A stretch of DNA of 64,000 nt. It comes from Streptomyces mirabilis. Its GTDB lineage: Bacteria; Actinomycetota; Actinomycetes; Streptomycetales; Streptomycetaceae. The position numbers and the translations under genes were made by a program. Numbering within the stretch: position 1 is the first letter of the stretch; each line of letters opens with the position of its first letter. The notes below the pieces were generated by a model. It had not been told where the DNA came from, did not search any database, and was given only the letters and a program-made list of their open reading frames with translations. Location of the stretch: NCBI RefSeq assembly GCF_039503195.1, contig NZ_JBCJKP010000001.1:186001-250000 (forward strand). The letters are read 5' to 3'. Of the stretch, positions 17,885 through 27,003 are shown piece after piece.

Positions 17885-17965
17885 GAATGGGCCGACATCC
17901 TTGCCAACGAGGACAGACAGACCCTTAACCCCACCGACAAGCCCGCCAAGCCCCCGGTCCGCTAA
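17885..17965 (+). pseudogene. C-terminal scrap of a conjugation/transfer-type protein
   Basis: In frame it reads EWADILANEDRQTLNPTDK then PAKPPVR and a stop. The position immediately before a replication-relaxation fragment is that of the tail of an ICE/plasmid transfer ATPase, but the assignment rests on position alone. Confidence 0.25.
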
Positions 17966-17988
17966 CCGCCCGGGCAACGGGTGCTGCG

Positions 17989-18501
17989 GTGGGCGGAGCA
18001 ACTCGCCTCCGAATGGCCCGAGATGCGCGGGCACCGGCCCTCCAGGACCGTCTCTGGCGCGGTCCCGTCGACGGTGACAACGGGGCGATGCTGCGGGCGT
18101 TCGTGGAAGTCGACCGGGCCACCATGGGCCCTGAACGCCTCGCCGCCAAGCTGTCCGCGTACGAGCGCCTCTACCGCTACGTGCCCACGGTCCGGGGGCG
18201 CCGCCGGCCGTCCATCGGTCAGAAGCCGGAACTGGAGGACTGGCGGCGGCACTACCCACTGTTCCCGCGGCTGCTGTTCGTCCCGGACGGCACCGGACCC
18301 GCCGGCGTCGAGAACCGGGTGACCGCCCTGTGTGCGGCCGCCAGGCAGTTGGCGCCGCCCCGTTTCCTGCAGGACGTGCCCATCATCGCGGCGTCGCTGG
18401 CCGACCTGCTCCACCACGGCCCCTCCGCACCCGTATGGCGCCCCGTTCGTGAACCCGACCAGCGAGTCCGCTGGACCGTGTCCGGGCATCGGCAGACGTG
18501 A
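17989..18501 (+). pseudogene. Replication-relaxation family protein, truncated
   Basis: The product from about residue 28 matches the C-terminal half of the replication-relaxation family found on actinomycete plasmids and integrative elements: MLRAFVEVDRATMGPERLA, the YRYVPTVRGRRRPSIGQ stretch, then WRRHYPLFPRLLFV, PRFLQDVPIIAASL and PVWRPVREPD. The N-terminal winged-helix half is missing; a possible piece of it (VLRWAEQLASEWPEMRG) lies in another frame near 17980. The gene therefore appears deleted and frameshifted. Confidence 0.65.
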
Positions 18502-18559
18502 CAAGGCCGCCGCAGCTGACACTCCTCCGGCGGTGCTGACCAGCCGTGGTCGGGGGTGA

Positions 18560-18803
18560 GCACGGCACGGCCAGACCCATGGTCGGGGTGGTCCGCCCCA
18601 GCGGCTGACCGGCGCTGCTCCTGCCCGCTCTCGTCCGCCGGGGCCAGCACTTCGCCGACCCGCGAGCAGGCGATGGCCCACTCCTTCCATTCCCGCTCGG
18701 CCACGGCCAACTCTGCCTGGACGCGGTCGACTTCCTCCCGCAACTCGTCAACACGGCGGCGAGCACCCAGCTCACGCTCCAACAGCCCAACCACCGACGG
18801 CAT
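18560..18803 (-). pseudogene. Coiled-coil/winged-helix accessory protein, N-terminal fragment
   Basis: Begins MPSVVGLLERELGARRRV, followed by ELREEVDRVQAELAVAE and VGEVLAPADE, a coiled-coil start I recognise from uncharacterised Streptomyces proteins that end in a winged helix. Homology stops near the ADESGQ region and the remaining frame has no family character, so the C-terminal domain is lost. Confidence 0.45.
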
Positions 18804-19600
18804 CCACGACCTCCCGGGCAGCGACAGCACACCAGGCCACAACTCCCACGGGATCGCCGACCCTATGCCCGACCAGCGGAAACGCAGTCCTCAAGCCCGG
18901 AAAGACAACAGCTTCTTACGTCCCGGCCGTCGAGCCGGCCGGGATACGCGTGCGTTCAACTGGGGTGCATCCTGTCCGCGTACAGAAGGCCTTTGTCAGG
19001 CAGGTAGAGCTCGCGGTCGACCTGGGCGTGGCCACCGACCCTCTATCCACCCGGCCGTGCCGGAGTATTGGCGCTGCGCCCCCGCAAAGGTGGTGCCCCT
19101 TCTTCACCGCACAGCCAGTGCCTGGACCGGAACCGGGGAAGGTGCGCAGCACGGTCGCCAGCGAGAAGGTCCGTGCCCAGGCCGAGCAGGTCGTCGGCGA
19201 GGCAGTCCAGGCAGCCGGACGGGCCACCGGCAACGACGCTCATCGCCCCGCACACACTGGAAGCCGCGGGCGACTCCTGCGAAGCCAACGAACCGGTTGG
19301 CCCTGAGCGGCACTGAGGACCTCTGCGTGGGGGCGGCCCTGGTATCGGGAACCATGGCTGTGCCTCTACCAGGTTGCCGGCGCGAGGCAGGGCACCGACA
19401 GAGACGGCCGCACCATCCAGCTTCCGGGCGGCCCGACACGCGCGGGCGTCTGGGCCCTTCGCGCTACCCGCGGACGGCTGCCCGGTCACGGCGGAGCGCA
19501 CCGGAGCGTTTGTGGAGGGGCGAGCATGACCGACCCGCCCCGCTCACCGGCCGATCGGCTCATCACCGCTCTCCGGCGCCACAGCTTGCCGCCGCGCCGG
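18804..19600. other. Degenerate gap
   Basis: Short transposase-like scraps may be present; for example, the minus strand near 19015 reads VDRELYLP, as in IS701 transposases. No continuous gene can be supported on either strand. Confidence 0.4.
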
Positions 19601-20487
19601 TCAGCGGAAGGCGGGTTCGCTGTCCAGGAACCGGGACACGTGGCTCACGAACAGCTCCGGGTACTGGAACAGCGCGCCGTGCCCGGAGTCGGGGTAGATG
19701 ACCAGCTGCGCGTTCGGAATGTGCTGCTGCAGGATGTAGGAGTTGATCGTCGGCACCATGATGTCGTGGCTGCCATTGACGACCAGGGTGGGCTGCTGGA
19801 TGGTCTTCAGCTCGCTCCAGCGCTCACCAACCTGCTCGCGCCATTTGGCCATGGCCCCGACCTGGGCCTTGGCGACCTGCATCGAGCTCAGCGGGACGAC
19901 GTCGACGGTGCGCTGGTGGCGCCGCGCCAAGAAGTCTCTGCCGGCCTGCTGACTGGTTTCAGTCGGCTCGAAGAACAGGAACAGGTACCCATCGTCGGTG
20001 ATCTCCGGATCGTGCCCGGCCACTTCATAGATCTTTGGGTCCTGGCCCTCGAATTCTCCTGCCCGCGGTCCCGTGCCGACCAGCACGAGCCGGCGCACGA
20101 GCTCAGGGTGGCGCAGCGTCAGAGTCTGGGCGATATAACCGCCGATGGAGAAACCAAGAACGTCGGCCTGCGAAATACCCAGCGCCCGGATGACCTCCGC
20201 ACTGTCGTCACCGAAGGCCTCGAACGTCTCCGGCACCTCGCCGCTCGACCCGGCCACCCCCGCATAGTCGAACAGGATCACTTCCCGGTTCGCGGCCAGC
20301 CCGTCAGTGACCGCCGGATCCCAGTTGTCCATCCCACCGCGGAAGTGCACCAGGAACACCAGCGGAATGCCCCCCGGCTTGCCGAACCGGCGGTATGCGT
20401 GCCGGACCCCTCCCGCCTCCACGTACTGCGTGGGTGCGGTGACGTGCGTGTACGACATGTTCTGCTCCTTTGATACTTATTTCGATT
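19584..20487 (-). repeat. Tandem duplication, unit 1
   Basis: About 905 bases matching the unit at 20604-21504: identical at both ends (hydrolase N- and C-terminal coding parts and about 29 bases upstream of the start) but clearly diverged in the middle third. Confidence 0.85.
19601..20458 (-). CDS. Alpha/beta hydrolase, copy 1
   Basis: 285 residues, a standard alpha/beta hydrolase. Oxyanion region VFLVHFRGGMDNWDP, nucleophile elbow DVLGFSIGGYIA (serine in G-F-S-I-G), acid in VNGSHDIMVP and catalytic histidine in DSGHGALFQYPE. The pattern is that of lactonase, esterase or haloperoxidase-like members; substrate unknown. ATG start with AAAGGAG six bases upstream. It is followed upstream by a close paralogue in the same orientation; the two differ mainly over residues 105-205, the cap domain that sets substrate choice. 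Confidence 0.88.
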   Translation of the reverse strand: MSYTHVTAPTQYVEAGGVRHAYRRFGKPGGIPLVFLVHFRGGMDNWDPAVTDGLAANREVILFDYAGVAGSSGEVPETFEAFGDDSAEVIRALGISQADVLGFSIGGYIAQTLTLRHPELVRRLVLVGTGPRAGEFEGQDPKIYEVAGHDPEITDDGYLFLFFEPTETSQQAGRDFLARRHQRTVDVVPLSSMQVAKAQVGAMAKWREQVGERWSELKTIQQPTLVVNGSHDIMVPTINSYILQQHIPNAQLVIYPDSGHGALFQYPELFVSHVSRFLDSEPAFR

Positions 20488-20505
20488 GGATTATGATCTT
20501 GACAA

Positions 20506-20519
20506 AAGCCGTTCGGCTT
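20506..20519. promoter_or_regulatory. Palindrome upstream of hydrolase copy 1
   Basis: Exact arms AAGCCG and CGGCTT with a TT centre, about 50 bases upstream of the hydrolase start. It is a candidate operator; no matching regulator gene is adjacent. Confidence 0.35.
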
Positions 20520-20603
20520 CGTACCCCAACGGGGCCGCAGCCCACTCGATGTGCGGGCCAGTAGGCGGCCGTCTCGACACCAGCGCCTTGGCGTTCGGCT
20601 GCG

Positions 20604-21504
20604 GCTTGCCGCCGCGCCGGTCAGCGGAAGGCGGGTTCGCTGTCCAGGAACCGGGACACGTGGCTCACGAACAGCTCCGGGTACTGGAACAGCGCGCCGT
20701 GCCCGGAGTCGGGGTAGATGACCAGCTGCGCGTTCGGAATGTGCTGCTGCAGGATGTAGGAGTTGATCGTCGGCACCATGATGTCGTGGCTGCCATTGAC
20801 GACCAGAGTGGGCTGCTGGATGGTCTTCAGCTGGCTGAACCCCTCACCGACGGGCTCGCGCCATGCCGTGATGGCCGCGACCTGAGCTTTGGTCACCTCG
20901 GGCCCGCTCAGCAGGTCGACGTCGACGGTGCGCTGGTGACGCCGCGCCCAGAAATCCCTGCCGGCCTGCTGACTGGTTTCGGTCGGCTCGAAGAACAGGA
21001 ACAGGAAGTCCTCCATGGTCGGCACCGGGTTCGCGGCCACCTTCAGCGCCTTCGGATCCCGGCCTTCGGCTTCGCCGCCACGCGGTGCCGTGCCGACCAG
21101 CACGAGCCGGCGCACGAGCTCGGGGTGGCGCAGCGCTACCTCCTGCGCGACGTAACCGCCGATGGAGAAGCCGAGAACGTCGGCCTGCGAAATACCCAGC
21201 GCCCGGATGACCTCCGCACTGTCGTCACCGAAGGCCTCGAACGTCTCCGGCACCTCGCCGCTCGACCCGGCCACCCCCGCATAGTCGAACAGGATCACTT
21301 CCCGGTTCGCGGCCAGCCCGTCAGTGACCGCCGGATCCCAGTTGTCCATCCCACCGCGGAAGTGCACCAGGAACACCAGCGGAATGCCCCCCGGCTTGCC
21401 GAACCGGCGGTATGCGTGCCGGACCCCTCCCGCCTCCACGTACTGCGTGGGTGCGGTGACGTGCGTGTACGACATGTTCTGCTCCTTTGATACTTATTTC
21501 GATT
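20604..21504 (-). repeat. Tandem duplication, unit 2
   Basis: Partner of the 19584-20487 unit; the offset between the two changes by 3 bases within the diverged middle, matching a one-codon length difference. Confidence 0.85.
20621..21475 (-). CDS. Alpha/beta hydrolase, copy 2
   Basis: 284 residues. Identical to copy 1 over roughly the first 105 and last 75 residues, including LGFSIGGYVA, NGSHDIMVP and SGHGALFQYP. The cap region differs (APRGGEAEGRDPKALKV against GPRAGEFEGQDPKIYEV, and DLLSGPEVTKAQVAAIT against PLSSMQVAKAQVGAMA). Same ribosome site and start as copy 1. Upstream DNA is unrelated to that of copy 1 beyond 29 bases, so the two can be regulated differently. The pair looks like duplication followed by divergence of the substrate-binding lid. 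Confidence 0.88.
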   Translation of the reverse strand: MSYTHVTAPTQYVEAGGVRHAYRRFGKPGGIPLVFLVHFRGGMDNWDPAVTDGLAANREVILFDYAGVAGSSGEVPETFEAFGDDSAEVIRALGISQADVLGFSIGGYVAQEVALRHPELVRRLVLVGTAPRGGEAEGRDPKALKVAANPVPTMEDFLFLFFEPTETSQQAGRDFWARRHQRTVDVDLLSGPEVTKAQVAAITAWREPVGEGFSQLKTIQQPTLVVNGSHDIMVPTINSYILQQHIPNAQLVIYPDSGHGALFQYPELFVSHVSRFLDSEPAFR

Positions 21505-21890
21505 ACAGGACCTGGCTCAATATCCGCCACGGCCTGGAATTTACGGTTTCCCTGACTTCGACACAGGGTGTAAACCAATCGGTTCTTTTAATTAACATCG
21601 AATGAAAGCCGATCGATTTCGCATGGTCGCGAGAGGGTAATCACAGTGATATGACGCGCGGCGGTCCGACCCGGGATATACCGGGGAAGGTGGGGGCGAC
21701 CCTGGGACAAGAAGGCGTACGAGAGGAACCAAGGCGAACGTTCCGCGAGCTCGAGCAGGCGCAGAAGTTCGTGGCAGGTACTGGGGGCGAGGTCGGGCGA
21801 TCATTGGCGCGCGTCCGAGGGCGGCGGTGACGGCCACCGGCATTCCCACGGATGCCAATACCCACCGGACCCGCATCGGCTGGACCAAGG
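21505..21890. other. Gap with an operator-like palindrome
   Basis: The AT-rich start contains AACCAATCGGTT (21573-21584, self-complementary but for its centre) and nearby GAAAGCCGATCG, both upstream of hydrolase copy 2 and possible regulator sites. The remainder to 21890 has no gene I can support. Confidence 0.4.
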
Positions 21891-23516
21891 TCACGAGCTA
21901 CAGCACCGTGGCGACGGTAGGTCAGGCGCTGTCGGGGTGTGAGAGGCGACCGAGCGCATCGGCACCTCCTTGATGAAGAGGGTGGCGATCAGCGTCAGCA
22001 GCGCGAACGGCGCAGCGGCGAGGAAGACCGCGCCCACGCCCTTGCCGAAGGCGTCCTCGATGAACGGCCGCACACCCGGCGGGATCAGACTGAGGTCCGG
22101 GATCGCCGAGTTCTTCAGCGACTGCGCCGCGGCCACCGGCACTCTCCCTGCCAGCAGGTCCTGCGCCACCTGGTGGTTCACCCGGTTGTTGAGCAGCGCG
22201 CCCAGCGCGGAGACGCCGCTCGCGCCGCCCATCGTGCGGAAGAAGGCGACCAGCGCGCTGGCCGAGCCCAGTTCCCGGACAGGCACGGTGTTCTGCACCG
22301 CCAGCACGAGGTTCTGCATCATCATGCCGATGCCGAGTCCCGAGAGGGTCATCGAGACCGCCACCTGCCAGTACGCGGTCTCCGTGCGGGCGGTGCCCAG
22401 CAGAGCGAAGCCCGCGGCGAGGCAGACCGCGCCCAGCACCAGGAAGATCTTCCACCGGCCGATCTGCGTGATCAGGCGGCCGGTCAACAGGGAGGCGATG
22501 CCGAGGGCGAGCACCATGGGCAGGGTGTAGACGCCGGACAGGGTGGGTGTTTCGTCCCGGGCCAGCTGGAAGTACTCGCCGAGGAATGTGGTCTGGCTGT
22601 ATATGCCGGCGCCTACGGTCAGCGAGGCCAGACACGCGAGCGTGACCGTCCGGTGGCGGAAAAGGTGCAGCGGCACGACCGGCTCCGCGGCCCGCCGCTC
22701 CACGAGAACCGCAACCGCGAAGAGCGCTAGGCTGCCGCCGACCATCGCACAGGTCTGCCAGGAGAGCCACGGGTACTTGTCCCCGGCCAGAGTGACCCAG
22801 ACCAGCAGCAGGCTCACCGCCGCGGCGATCACCGCCGAGCCGGGATAGTCCACCTTCACCCGCCGCTTCACGGTGGGCAGGTGGAGGGTCTTCTGCAGCA
22901 GCACCAGGGCGAGGATGCCGAACGGCACGCCGACGTAGAAGCACCAACGCCAGCCGAGCCAGGAGGTATCCGCGATGGCGCCGCCGATGAGCGGTCCGGA
23001 GACGGTGCCGAGCGCGAAGACCAGGCCGAAGTAGCCGCTGTAGCGGCCGCGCTCGCGCGGTGTGGCCATGGCCGCCACGCAGACCGGGCCCAGCGCGCTG
23101 ACGCCGCCCACTCCGACGCCCTGGAGCACCCGGCAGGCGATCAGCTCACCGATGTTCTGGGAGAGCCCGGCCAGCATGGAGCCGAGCACGTAGGTGCCGA
23201 GGCCGAGCTGCACCAGCAGCTTCTTGCTGACCAGGTCGGAGAGCTTGCCCCAGAGGGGGGTGGTGGCGGTGAGGGAGAGCAGGGTGGCGGCGACGATCCA
23301 GGTGTATGCCGACTCACCGCCGTGCAGGTCGCGGAGGATCGTCGGCAGCGCGGTGGCCACGATGGTGGAGGAGAGCATGGCCACGAAGAGCCCGAGCAGC
23401 AGCCCGGACATCGCGGAGAGAATCTCCCGATGGGACATCCCGCCATCGATTTCGCTGCTGCGCACGGACTGGCCCCCCTGGGCCGCACCCGGGGTGATGG
23501 CCTGGCGCACGTGCAT
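21891..23516 (-). CDS. MFS drug exporter, DHA2/EmrB-QacA type (14 helices)
   Basis: 541 residues with about 14 membrane segments from residue 33 on. Motif A-like GKLSDLVSKKLL after helix 2, the arginine of motif B in ACRVLQGVGVGGV, and motif C ALGTVSGPLIGGAIAD in helix 5 mark a proton-coupled multidrug exporter. The first 27 residues (TPGAAQGGQSVRSSEIDGG) are not part of the transporter fold and are nearly the same as the start of the unrelated exporter at 24.5 kb. The ATG lies after GGTTGGGAG. Two TAGACA-type operators are in its promoter, so it is probably repressed by the TetR protein encoded at 25.9 kb. Confidence 0.92.
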   Translation of the reverse strand: MHVRQAITPGAAQGGQSVRSSEIDGGMSHREILSAMSGLLLGLFVAMLSSTIVATALPTILRDLHGGESAYTWIVAATLLSLTATTPLWGKLSDLVSKKLLVQLGLGTYVLGSMLAGLSQNIGELIACRVLQGVGVGGVSALGPVCVAAMATPRERGRYSGYFGLVFALGTVSGPLIGGAIADTSWLGWRWCFYVGVPFGILALVLLQKTLHLPTVKRRVKVDYPGSAVIAAAVSLLLVWVTLAGDKYPWLSWQTCAMVGGSLALFAVAVLVERRAAEPVVPLHLFRHRTVTLACLASLTVGAGIYSQTTFLGEYFQLARDETPTLSGVYTLPMVLALGIASLLTGRLITQIGRWKIFLVLGAVCLAAGFALLGTARTETAYWQVAVSMTLSGLGIGMMMQNLVLAVQNTVPVRELGSASALVAFFRTMGGASGVSALGALLNNRVNHQVAQDLLAGRVPVAAAQSLKNSAIPDLSLIPPGVRPFIEDAFGKGVGAVFLAAAPFALLTLIATLFIKEVPMRSVASHTPTAPDLPSPRCCSS

Positions 23517-23530
23517 CTCCCAACCTTAGG

Positions 23531-23573
23531 TAGACAGGTCTGTATGACTGTCAACTCTAGACAGCCTTGTCTA
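23531..23573 (-). promoter_or_regulatory. MFS-1 promoter with two TetR operators
   Basis: Two copies of the same motif: TAGACAGGTCTGTA (23531-23544) and TAGACAGCCTTGTCTA (23558-23573). Between them on the minus strand lies TTGACA (23549-23554), 16 bases before TACCTA, so the near operator covers the spacer and minus-10. The same motif precedes MFS-2 and the TetR gene. Confidence 0.7.
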
Positions 23574-24430
23574 ATCGGGTCAATGCCAGTGCGCCGTGCC
23601 ACACCGCCAGGCGTGGGCAGTTCTCCCACCCGTAGTCGCATCCCATGAATGGAATGACCTGGTCACAAGCCTGCTTGAAGGTGGCGATCACCCGGGCTCC
23701 GCCGGCCCTGGGTCCTCACGCAGCCGCTCCAGAGCCTCAAGGGCGGCGGCCGCGCCGACGACAAGGGAGACCCACCACAGGGTGGCGACCTACTCGCGGT
23801 CGGTTTGGCCCACGCAGCACAGCACCGGCCGGAATCAGGCGGCTCGGAGACGAGCCAAGCGGAGAGGTCCCTAGTAGCCTGCGCCTCACGGCCCATATCG
23901 CCATGCGGCCGGTGATGGCCGAGGTCAGGGCGCCGGGGCCGGCAGGCTGCCGATTCTTCAGGTGGAGCTTGGGGTCGCAGGCGGTGCGGTCGGCCAGCAG
24001 CGCCACAGAACGCGGACCCAGCGGCTTGCCGAGTCCGTACAGGGCTCCGTTGCGCGGCCCACCGCGAGCACAGACGTCATCACAGGCAGCCTCAACCCTG
24101 GGCGTTGCCGCCGGCGGAAATGAAAGCCTCCCCACGATGGCGTCACGCCTGCGCTCGCCGCCCGGGGAGCGGAACCGAGCCTGGCGTCCACGGCGGGAGA
24201 ACTGGGTGACCGGGCGCAGCCGGTCTCGGCCAGGAGAGCCGGGGCGGGGGAAGCGGGGACCGCACCGAGGCGGCTAGTCGCCGCCACCGCACCGATCCGG
24301 CAAGCCGCTGCGGACCGGCTGGCCGCAGGTATCAAAGCCGCGATGCCACCGAAGAGCACCCCGGCAGCGGCCGTGAAACCACTCACGCCCCGCCGGGCCG
24401 ACGATGCGGCGGTGAAGCGCTGACATTGAC
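23574..24430. other. Gap between the two exporter promoters
   Basis: No gene is supported. Short minus-strand frames (for example one reading ATLWWVSLVVGAAAALEAL and one reading CDQVIPFMGCDYGWENCP near 23.65 kb) look protein-like but have no usable start or family; they may be relics. Confidence 0.4.
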
Positions 24431-24434
24431 CGGC

Positions 24435-24478
24435 TTAGACAGATCTGTCTAAAGTTGGCGACCATACAGACCTGTCTA
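24435..24478 (+). promoter_or_regulatory. MFS-2 promoter with two TetR operators
   Basis: A perfect palindrome TTAGACAGATCTGTCTAA (24435-24452) and a second site TACAGACCTGTCTA (24465-24478) flank TTGGCG. Order, spacing and sequence mirror the MFS-1 promoter, so both exporters should answer to the same repressor. Confidence 0.75.
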
Positions 24479-24491
24479 CCTAAGGTTGGGG

Positions 24492-25973
24492 ATGCACATG
24501 AGCCGCACCATGACGCCGGGTGCGACCCAGGCGAGCCAGTCCGTACGCAACAGCGAGATCGACGGCGGGCTGAATGCCGGCACCCGATCCCAGCCCAGCA
24601 AGCGCCTGTCCGGCCCATCGGCGCTGTACCTGCTGGCCTCGGTGTTCGTCTCACTGCTGGCCTCGTCAAGCGCGCCGACGCCGCTGTACGCCCTGTACCA
24701 GGCGCGATGGGGCTTCTCGCCGATCACGACCACCATGGTGTTCGGTGTCTACGCCCTGTCCGTGCTCATGTCGCTGCTGACCTTGGGCAAGTTGTCCGAC
24801 CACGTCGGCCGCAAGCCCGTCCTGCTGGTGACGTTGCTGATTCAGGTCGCGACGATGGTGGTGTTCGCCACGGCTGACGGCGTGCCCTCGCTGCTACTCG
24901 CCCGCGTCCTACAGGGCGTGGCGACCGGCGCCGCCATCGGCGCGGTCGGCGCAGGCATGCTCGACATCGACGCGAGGCGCGGCCAGCTGGCCAATGCGGT
25001 GTCGCCGACCATCGGCACAGGGGGCGGCGCGCTTGTGTCGGCGCTGCTGGTGCGCTACCTGCCCGCGCCCACGCATCTTGTCTACTTCCTGCTGCTGGCG
25101 GTGTTCGCGCTGCAGGCGATCGGCGTCGCCCTGATGCGTGAGACGGTCACGCCGGCACCTGGTGCGCTGGCCAGCCTCAGGCCCGAGATCAAGCTGCCGC
25201 GGAAGGTCCGTGCACACGTGCTGGCCGCGGCTCCCGTGCTGTTCGCCGGATGGGCGTTGGCCGGGCTGTACGGCGCGCTGGGCCCCGCGCTCGTCGCCAC
25301 GCTGACCGACGGCAACGCCGAGGTACTTGGGGGCTTGAGCGTGTTCGTGCTGGCCAGCGTCGCCGGAGTCGCGGTAGCCGTGCTGCGCAACGCTCAGCCG
25401 AGAACGATGATGCTGATCGGGATCGGCTCGCTGCCTGTGGGCGTCGTTATCACCCTCGTCGCGCTCGCCGTGGTGTCGCTCCCGTTGTTCTTTGTCGGCA
25501 CCGCGGTGGCGGGGGCCGCCTTCGGTGCCGGCTTCCAGGGCAGCATCCGCACGGTGGTGCCACAGGTCACGCCGCACGAGCGGGCCGGTTCGCTGTCGCT
25601 GCTCTATGTGGTGTCGTACCTCGGCTTCGGTGTGCCCGTTGTGGTGGCCGGTTTCCTGACCGTGCACGGCGCGGGTTTGCTGGGCGCGACCCGGGACTAC
25701 GGTGCCGCAGTGATCGTGCTGGCGGCAGTGGCACTGCTCGCGCTGATGCGGACCCGGCGTGCCGCTCGGCGACTGATCCAACGACCGGACAGGGTGGGCA
25801 CTCAGGCGCGGCTGTCGATGAGCCGGGTGACCACGACGAGCAGCAGGACGAGATCCTCGGCCCGCTTCGCCTTCCGGCGTCATCAGCCGCGGTTTCTTGT
25901 ATTCTGTACAGACCTGTCTAATGAGAGGGATGATGGAGATGGCGAGGGCCACGGCCAAGTCATCCGCACGTGA
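24492..25973 (+). CDS. MFS transporter, 12-helix type
   Basis: About 493 residues. After a 40-residue leader (RTMTPGATQASQSVRNSEID), copied from or to the MFS-1 start, come 12 helices. Motif A is GKLSDHVGRKPVLL, and LARVLQGVATGAAIGAVG in helix 4 is typical of sugar- or drug-efflux MFS proteins. The fold differs from MFS-1 (12 against 14 helices). The start ATG is chosen by alignment with MFS-1. The last about 60 residues after RRAARRLIQRP are basic, lack family character and run through the TetR operator, overlapping the TetR start, so a frameshift near the end is possible. Confidence 0.85.
   Translation: MHMSRTMTPGATQASQSVRNSEIDGGLNAGTRSQPSKRLSGPSALYLLASVFVSLLASSSAPTPLYALYQARWGFSPITTTMVFGVYALSVLMSLLTLGKLSDHVGRKPVLLVTLLIQVATMVVFATADGVPSLLLARVLQGVATGAAIGAVGAGMLDIDARRGQLANAVSPTIGTGGGALVSALLVRYLPAPTHLVYFLLLAVFALQAIGVALMRETVTPAPGALASLRPEIKLPRKVRAHVLAAAPVLFAGWALAGLYGALGPALVATLTDGNAEVLGGLSVFVLASVAGVAVAVLRNAQPRTMMLIGIGSLPVGVVITLVALAVVSLPLFFVGTAVAGAAFGAGFQGSIRTVVPQVTPHERAGSLSLLYVVSYLGFGVPVVVAGFLTVHGAGLLGATRDYGAAVIVLAAVALLALMRTRRAARRLIQRPDRVGTQARLSMSRVTTTSSRTRSSARFAFRRHQPRFLVFCTDLSNERDDGDGEGHGQVIRT
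25907..25920 (+). promoter_or_regulatory. TetR operator in front of its own gene
   Basis: TACAGACCTGTCTA, the same motif as at both exporter promoters, 19 bases before the chosen TetR start. It indicates autoregulation. Confidence 0.65.
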
Positions 25974-26511
25974 GCGTCTACTGACCGCCGCAGACGAGCT
26001 GTTCTACGACGAGGGCATCCGCTCGGTCGGCATCGACCGGGTCATCGAGCATGCGGGCGTCGCTAAGGCATCCCTGTACAACACGTTCGGCAGCAAGGAC
26101 AAGCTGATCCAGGCCTATCTGAAGGGCAGGCACGAAAAGATCGCCACGCGCATATCGGCGGCGGTCCAGGCTGCCGAGACGCCGAGAGAACGCCTGCTCG
26201 CGGTGTTCGACGCGCAGGGAGCTCTGTACGCCGAGTCCGGCTTCCGCGGATGCCCGTTCGTCCGCGCCAACGCCGAGGCCCGGCCCGGTGACACGGTGGA
26301 CCGAGCCACGAGCGACTACCGGGCGTGGGTACGCAGCCTGTTCACCGAGCTGGCCGAGCAGGCTGGCGCATCCGACCCGGAGGCACTCGCGCGCGCCCTG
26401 CACATGGTCTACGACGGCGCCGTCTTGTCCGCCCGAAGTGAGCACGACCCCGGCGCGAGTGCCGCCGCACGGGCCGCCGCCGGTGTGCTGCTGGACGCGA
26501 CGCTGAGCTGA
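25939..26511 (+). CDS. TetR-family repressor of the exporter pair
   Basis: 190 residues. DNA-binding domain near residues 10-56: ARERLLTAADELFYDEGIRS, VIEHAGVAKASLYNTFGSKD and KLIQAYLKGRHE. The ligand domain has a GFRGCPFVRANAEA segment typical of the AcrR/YcdC-like group that controls exporters. ATG at 25939 is chosen because AGAGGG lies nine bases upstream; ATGs at 25930 and 25933 are alternatives. The shared TAGACA operator at three promoters links it to both MFS genes. Confidence 0.9.
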   Translation: MARATAKSSARERLLTAADELFYDEGIRSVGIDRVIEHAGVAKASLYNTFGSKDKLIQAYLKGRHEKIATRISAAVQAAETPRERLLAVFDAQGALYAESGFRGCPFVRANAEARPGDTVDRATSDYRAWVRSLFTELAEQAGASDPEALARALHMVYDGAVLSARSEHDPGASAAARAAAGVLLDATLS

Positions 26512-27003
26512 CCCACCGCTGTCGGCTGCAGACTGCCGCCGACCAGGGCACATACACGCCACCGAACCGGACACTCCCCTGCTCGGGCCGATCGGCCGGA
26601 CGGTCCCGGACAACCTGCTGCCCCGCTCTGCGACACACCGGCGGCAGCTCCCGCCACGAGCGCCGGGGATGACGATTGCCGAAGGGGCGGGATGGAGACC
26701 CCGGCTTTTCCTCCACCTTGACCGGAGCCGCCTGCGCTGCCCTCCCTGCGGCGCCACGGAGAAGTGCCTCTGCGCGGCCTCGTAAAAGAAGGCCGCGCAG
26801 TTGCGCAACGAACACCGCCCGTGTCAGTGGACCACGGACACCCTCCCGCCCTCGCAGATGAAGAGACGCCGGCGCTGACGTTGAGCACGCCGAAGATCAG
26901 CGATCAATGCCGCGACTGCGTGAATGATGCGCCGGCACCCGCACACCTGCGACGGCATCGGCTCGATGTGCATGCACTGCTCGGGCCTGACGAGCTGGTC
27001 AGG
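26512..27003. other. Gap between convergent genes
   Basis: Apart from a hairpin at 26770-26800 I see no gene or family signal in this stretch between tetR and msrB. Confidence 0.5.
26770..26800. terminator. Terminator-like hairpin
   Basis: Perfect 10-base arms CTGCGCGGCC and GGCCGCGCAG around an 11-base A-rich loop, between the convergent tetR and msrB genes. Confidence 0.5.

Noticed and set aside
18940..19060. IS701-transposase-like VDRELYLP scrap
   Set aside because: Eight residues in one frame with no continuation.
19526..21490. Plus-strand ORFs with repeated sequence opposite the tandem hydrolases
   Set aside because: Repetition is due to duplication of the hydrolases on the other strand.
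23557..23684. Small minus-strand ORF (GTG start, IATFKQACDQVIPFMGCDYG)
   Set aside because: Protein-like but only about 42 codons, no ribosome site, and it runs into the MFS-1 operators.
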